A stretch of DNA of 16,128 bases from Lachnospiraceae bacterium UBA1753. GTDB taxonomy: Bacteria; Bacillota; Clostridia; Lachnospirales; Lachnospiraceae. A program made the position numbers and the translations under genes. The notes under the pieces were generated by a model. It was not told where the DNA came from, ran no database searches, and saw only the letters and a program-made list of their open reading frames with translations. Numbering within the stretch: the stretch's first letter is position 1; the number at the start of each line of letters is the position of its first letter. This document shows, in pieces, positions 13,417 to 16,128 of the stretch. The stretch spans positions 1 to 16,128 of the forward strand of contig DCHL01000078.1 in assembly GCA_002317595.1 (NCBI GenBank). Reading direction: 5' to 3'.

Positions 13417-15657
13417 TCAATCCATGAATGAAGTACTTCCCGAAACAGGAAGCAGGGTATCAGGGTTCAGAACCTGCCCAGTATTGGGGTCAATGGGATA
13501 TCCAGTCTCTGCATCAAACTTGATTTCCCTCTCCTCGGCAGACTCATTCTCGCCCTCGTCGTCGCCGTCTTCGACTCCATCCTCTTCCATTCCCGGAACT
13601 GTATACTCATTATTTTCCGAGCGTCCATTCGTGTTGCCCTCTGTCTCTGAATCTTCAGAAGTTCCAGCAGCCGATGAACCACCGTTCTCAGTTGAAACCA
13701 TCTCGCCAATTTCGTTCACGCTGACCGAACCAGCGGTAATCGAGAATGTCTGCTGCTTCTGTGCAAGCTCTTCCTTCTCTTCCTCTGAAAGTTCTTCTGT
13801 CATGAAAATATTCATGTAGGGAAGAACCTCTGTCATGATATCTCTTGTCAGCACCGTTGCAAGTCTTGCATTATCCTGTGCAAGAACATTGGGCTGGTCA
13901 ATAACCACATATATAAGCACCTGCGGATCATCCGCTGGCACATATCCGCAGAACGATACAAGATAGTTCTGCTTATCACGGGGAAGCTTCTCCGCCGTTC
14001 CCGTCTTACCACCCATGGTATATCCCGCAGGACGGGCAGTATATCCTGTTCCTTCTGAGCCCTCCATTACAACGCTTCTAAGCATATCCTTAATCTTGTC
14101 AGAAGTCGAATTGGAAATTGTCTGCTTAACGAGCCTTGGCTCAATCTCCTCCACCGTGGCTCCCTCTGAATTGAGGATCTTGCTCACAAAGTGCGGCTGA
14201 TAATAATATCCGCCATTTATCAGAGAACAGTAACCTGCGGCTATCTGCATCATGGTTACATTGAAGCCCTGTCCGAAGGAGCCTACCGCAAGGTCCGTCT
14301 GTCCCATGCTCTCATTAAATACAAGCGAGGACGCATTAGTCTCTCCCGCAAGGTCCACATTGGTCTTTAGTCCAAAATTAAACAGCCTGTTATACTTAAG
14401 CCATTTCTCCTTGCCCATGGCAAATGCAACATTCATAAGCACGACGTTGCAGGACTTCTGTATACCCTGTGTCACTGATAGAGGACCATCTCCAAGCCTG
14501 TTGTGGCAGTGGATTGTATGTTCACCAATCTCGAGCGCGCCCGTGCAGTTATAATTCTCATTTCCAGTAATGTCGCCGTCCTCAAGCGCAGCGGCGACGG
14601 TGAAGGGCTTCGCCGTTGATCCTGGCTCATAGGTATCCGAAATACAGAAATTCTTCCATATCTGGTTTCGCGCCTGCGAGACTTCATCGTCATCCATCTG
14701 GGCAAGTTCTTCGCTCGAATAGAACGGTTCAAGATTGCCGGGGTCATTGAGGTCATAAAACGGGTAGCTTGCCATTGCAAGTACCTCTCCATTGTTCGGG
14801 TTCATGATGATGCATCCGATATTTTTTGCACCATTTCCCTCTCTTGCTTCGTTCTTATGCTCCTCATTGAAAGCAACCAGGTGCTTCTCGACAATTCCCT
14901 GGATGTTGGTATCCAGAGTCGTCACTATCGTGTTTCCATCGGTGGCCGGCTTGATTGTCTGCTCAACAATGGAATCCTCAGTCAGATATCCATAGCGTCT
15001 TCCGTTTGTGCCGTTCAGCACATCAGAATAATAATCCTCAAGTCCAAAATATCCCAGGTTGTTGCCCTGAGTGAAGCCTATGACATCACAGGCAAGAGAA
15101 CCATAGGGATAGCGTCGCTTGTAGTCCTCTTCAAACCACACGCCGCGTACATCCTTAAGAACATCGCCACCTTCGGCCGTATTATCCTTTTTCGCCGCTT
15201 CCTCATAGTCAAGGTATGCCTGCCTCTCATCATAGGTCAGGTTCTTTGCAAATTTTTTATACCTGGATGTCGGCACCTGCTCCATGTATTCCCTGACAGC
15301 AGCAACATCAACTTCAGGGAAATATTTCTTAATTGCGCTAAGAGTCGGCTCAACGTACTTGCCTTCATCCTCATGCATCGCAACAGTATCGATAATAAGG
15401 TTGTACACTTTCTCACTGTATGCAAGCTTGCTGCCCTTCCTGTCAACAATATCCCCCCGCTTATAGGGCAGTGTAGAACTGTTGTATTTCTGCTGCGAAT
15501 AGACCTGTCTCTTATAGGATTCTCCATGATCCTTGTTGATATAGATTATCCGGACACCCAAACCAACAAAAGCCAGTAGTACAATAAAATAAAGTACTAC
15601 CAGCTTCCTTTGCATATACTGTGTAAATTTTCTGGCTGTATTACTGTTATTCTTCAC
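13417..15657 (-). CDS. Class B penicillin-binding protein (septal transpeptidase)
   Basis: This 746-residue class B PBP crosslinks new septal peptidoglycan, working with FtsW. It corresponds to FtsI/PBP2B/SpoVD of other species; I cannot tell which name fits best. One membrane helix spans about 19-39. The PBP dimerisation domain includes RGDIVDRKGSKLAYS (67-81). The transpeptidase domain has STAK with nucleophile Ser347, the SxN motif Ser402-Cys-Asn404, and KTG at 551-553 in MGGKTGTAEK. No PASTA domains follow, unlike SpoVD. Instead the last ~110 residues form an acidic Ser/Glu/Gly tail that ends in TG-containing repeats near 714-746. The start is GTG at 15655-15657, with only a weak ribosome site. 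It lies 18 bases after the ftsL stop and in the same frame as ftsL. Confidence 0.95.
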   Translation of the reverse strand: MKNNSNTARKFTQYMQRKLVVLYFIVLLAFVGLGVRIIYINKDHGESYKRQVYSQQKYNSSTLPYKRGDIVDRKGSKLAYSEKVYNLIIDTVAMHEDEGKYVEPTLSAIKKYFPEVDVAAVREYMEQVPTSRYKKFAKNLTYDERQAYLDYEEAAKKDNTAEGGDVLKDVRGVWFEEDYKRRYPYGSLACDVIGFTQGNNLGYFGLEDYYSDVLNGTNGRRYGYLTEDSIVEQTIKPATDGNTIVTTLDTNIQGIVEKHLVAFNEEHKNEAREGNGAKNIGCIIMNPNNGEVLAMASYPFYDLNDPGNLEPFYSSEELAQMDDDEVSQARNQIWKNFCISDTYEPGSTAKPFTVAAALEDGDITGNENYNCTGALEIGEHTIHCHNRLGDGPLSVTQGIQKSCNVVLMNVAFAMGKEKWLKYNRLFNFGLKTNVDLAGETNASSLVFNESMGQTDLAVGSFGQGFNVTMMQIAAGYCSLINGGYYYQPHFVSKILNSEGATVEEIEPRLVKQTISNSTSDKIKDMLRSVVMEGSEGTGYTARPAGYTMGGKTGTAEKLPRDKQNYLVSFCGYVPADDPQVLIYVVIDQPNVLAQDNARLATVLTRDIMTEVLPYMNIFMTEELSEEEKEELAQKQQTFSITAGSVSVNEIGEMVSTENGGSSAAGTSEDSETEGNTNGRSENNEYTVPGMEEDGVEDGDDEGENESAEEREIKFDAETGYPIDPNTGQVLNPDTLLPVSGSTSFMD

Positions 15658-15675
15658 ATCAAACCCACACTGAAT

Positions 15676-16128
15676 CTATTGCTGCGGAATATCCTGATAC
15701 TGCCTGACATAATCGCTATCCTCATCAACAAAGGCCACGATCTGATTCTCATTGGGATATGTCATCCCAAGTTCCTCCATGGCAATTTTCTTGATTTCCT
15801 CAAGGTCCACAGCTCCCATTATTCTACCATATTCTTCATCATTTGCAAGTCGCAAGTCATTGAGTTCACTTTCCTTCTCAGTGATATTGTGCTGCGTAGC
15901 TGTAATTTCTGCTCTCAGTGTCAGGTATCTATAACAGAAGAGCCAGAGTGTTCCAATTGCAGCAATGAGGAAAACAGCATAACCGAAGCTCATGTACCTC
16001 GCCTTCTCCCTGTTTCTTCTCACCTGAACGGATACCTTGCGTGGTTTTGGCGCCCTGCGTTCAGGCTCATACGGTGCCGGTTCAAGCGAAGGTGCAGCGC
16101 TGCCACCGATATATGTTATCTTTGAATC
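15676..16128 (-). CDS. ftsL: FtsL-like cell division protein, 5' end outside window
   Basis: This is a small bitopic divisome protein that pairs with DivIC/FtsB and FtsQ to activate FtsW-PBP. The frame stays open to the window edge. A GTG at 16021-16023 could be taken as a start, but 35 more codons upstream are open and encode ITYIGGSAAPSLEPAPYEPE followed by RRAPKPRKVSVQVRRNREKA. That resembles the long cytoplasmic N-terminus of Lachnospiraceae FtsL, so the true start lies beyond 16128. A membrane helix follows (FGYAVFLIAAIGTLWLFC). Then comes a coiled coil of about 40 residues starting at RYLTLRAEITATQ and a conserved-looking LEEIKKIAMEELGMTYP segment. Position directly before the PBP and mraY supports the name. 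Sequence alone is weakly conserved in this family. Confidence 0.85.
   Translation of the reverse strand, partial: DSKITYIGGSAAPSLEPAPYEPERRAPKPRKVSVQVRRNREKARYMSFGYAVFLIAAIGTLWLFCYRYLTLRAEITATQHNITEKESELNDLRLANDEEYGRIMGAVDLEEIKKIAMEELGMTYPNENQIVAFVDEDSDYVRQYQDIPQQ

Noticed and set aside
14857..15579. A 240-codon open frame on the plus strand
   Set aside because: It lies fully antisense to the PBP gene, whose motifs and frame are certain. It has no ribosome site and no recognisable product; long antisense frames are common opposite real genes.
15658..15678. Possible ftsL-PBP readthrough, since both are in one frame with a TAG and six codons between
   Set aside because: A shared frame arises by chance one time in three. 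No readthrough context or stem-loop is evident, and the GTG start gives a normal PBP N-terminus.
15610..16125. A 171-codon plus-strand frame at the right edge
   Set aside because: It is antisense to ftsL, whose membrane helix, coiled coil and neighbours fit well. No ribosome site was seen.
1..16128. CRISPR arrays, insertion sequences, phage genes or toxin-antitoxin pairs
   Set aside because: No spaced repeats, transposase-like frames, terminal inverted repeats or foreign-looking gene groups were found; the genes are densely packed core genes on one strand.

Overview
The window is a stretch of core chromosome from a low-to-moderate GC Firmicute. It is most likely a Lachnospiraceae member, possibly close to Butyrivibrio or Pseudobutyrivibrio. 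The reasons are a DUF5688 protein (as I recall, a family concentrated in Lachnospiraceae), an FtsL with a long cytoplasmic N-terminus, the linkage ftsZ-nrdR, and strong AGGAGG-type ribosome binding sites. The genus is a guess. All supported genes lie on the minus strand, so the biological order runs from high to low coordinates. I see no phage, insertion sequence, CRISPR array or foreign island.

From right to left, 16128-7602 is a division and cell wall (dcw) cluster. It holds ftsL (cut by the window edge), a class B penicillin-binding protein, mraY, murD, ftsW, ftsQ/divIB and ftsZ. These genes make and flip lipid-linked peptidoglycan precursor, build septal wall and form the Z ring. murE, murF and murG are not present between them. 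ftsZ also has its own promoter and a structured leader. It ends in a strand-specific terminator.

From 7467 to 6161 is a separate transcription unit. A consensus promoter drives nrdR (regulator of ribonucleotide reductase genes), followed by two small unrecognised genes: a two-helix membrane protein and a 135-residue Ala/Ser/Glu-rich protein. It ends in another terminator.

From 6222 to 3124 come yqeG (HAD phosphatase), a fused aroE-aroK (shikimate dehydrogenase plus shikimate kinase), aroQ (3-dehydroquinase) and efp (elongation factor P). The aro genes give three steps of the shikimate pathway from only two polypeptides. efp probably has an extra promoter next to the aroQ stop and is followed by a perfect hairpin terminator.

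From 3069 to 1 come a DUF5688 protein, a tRNA-Arg(CCG) gene with a good promoter, a membrane-anchored protein with two SH3b domains, a gene-free stretch with a tandem repeat and terminator, and the N-terminal part of gdhA (glutamate dehydrogenase), which runs off the left edge.

I found no clearly new biological system. The points most worth checking are the AroE-AroK fusion, the unusual residues in FtsW, the palindromes in the nrdR and ftsZ promoter and leader regions, the two unknown genes downstream of nrdR, and the wrongly short apparent start of ftsL.
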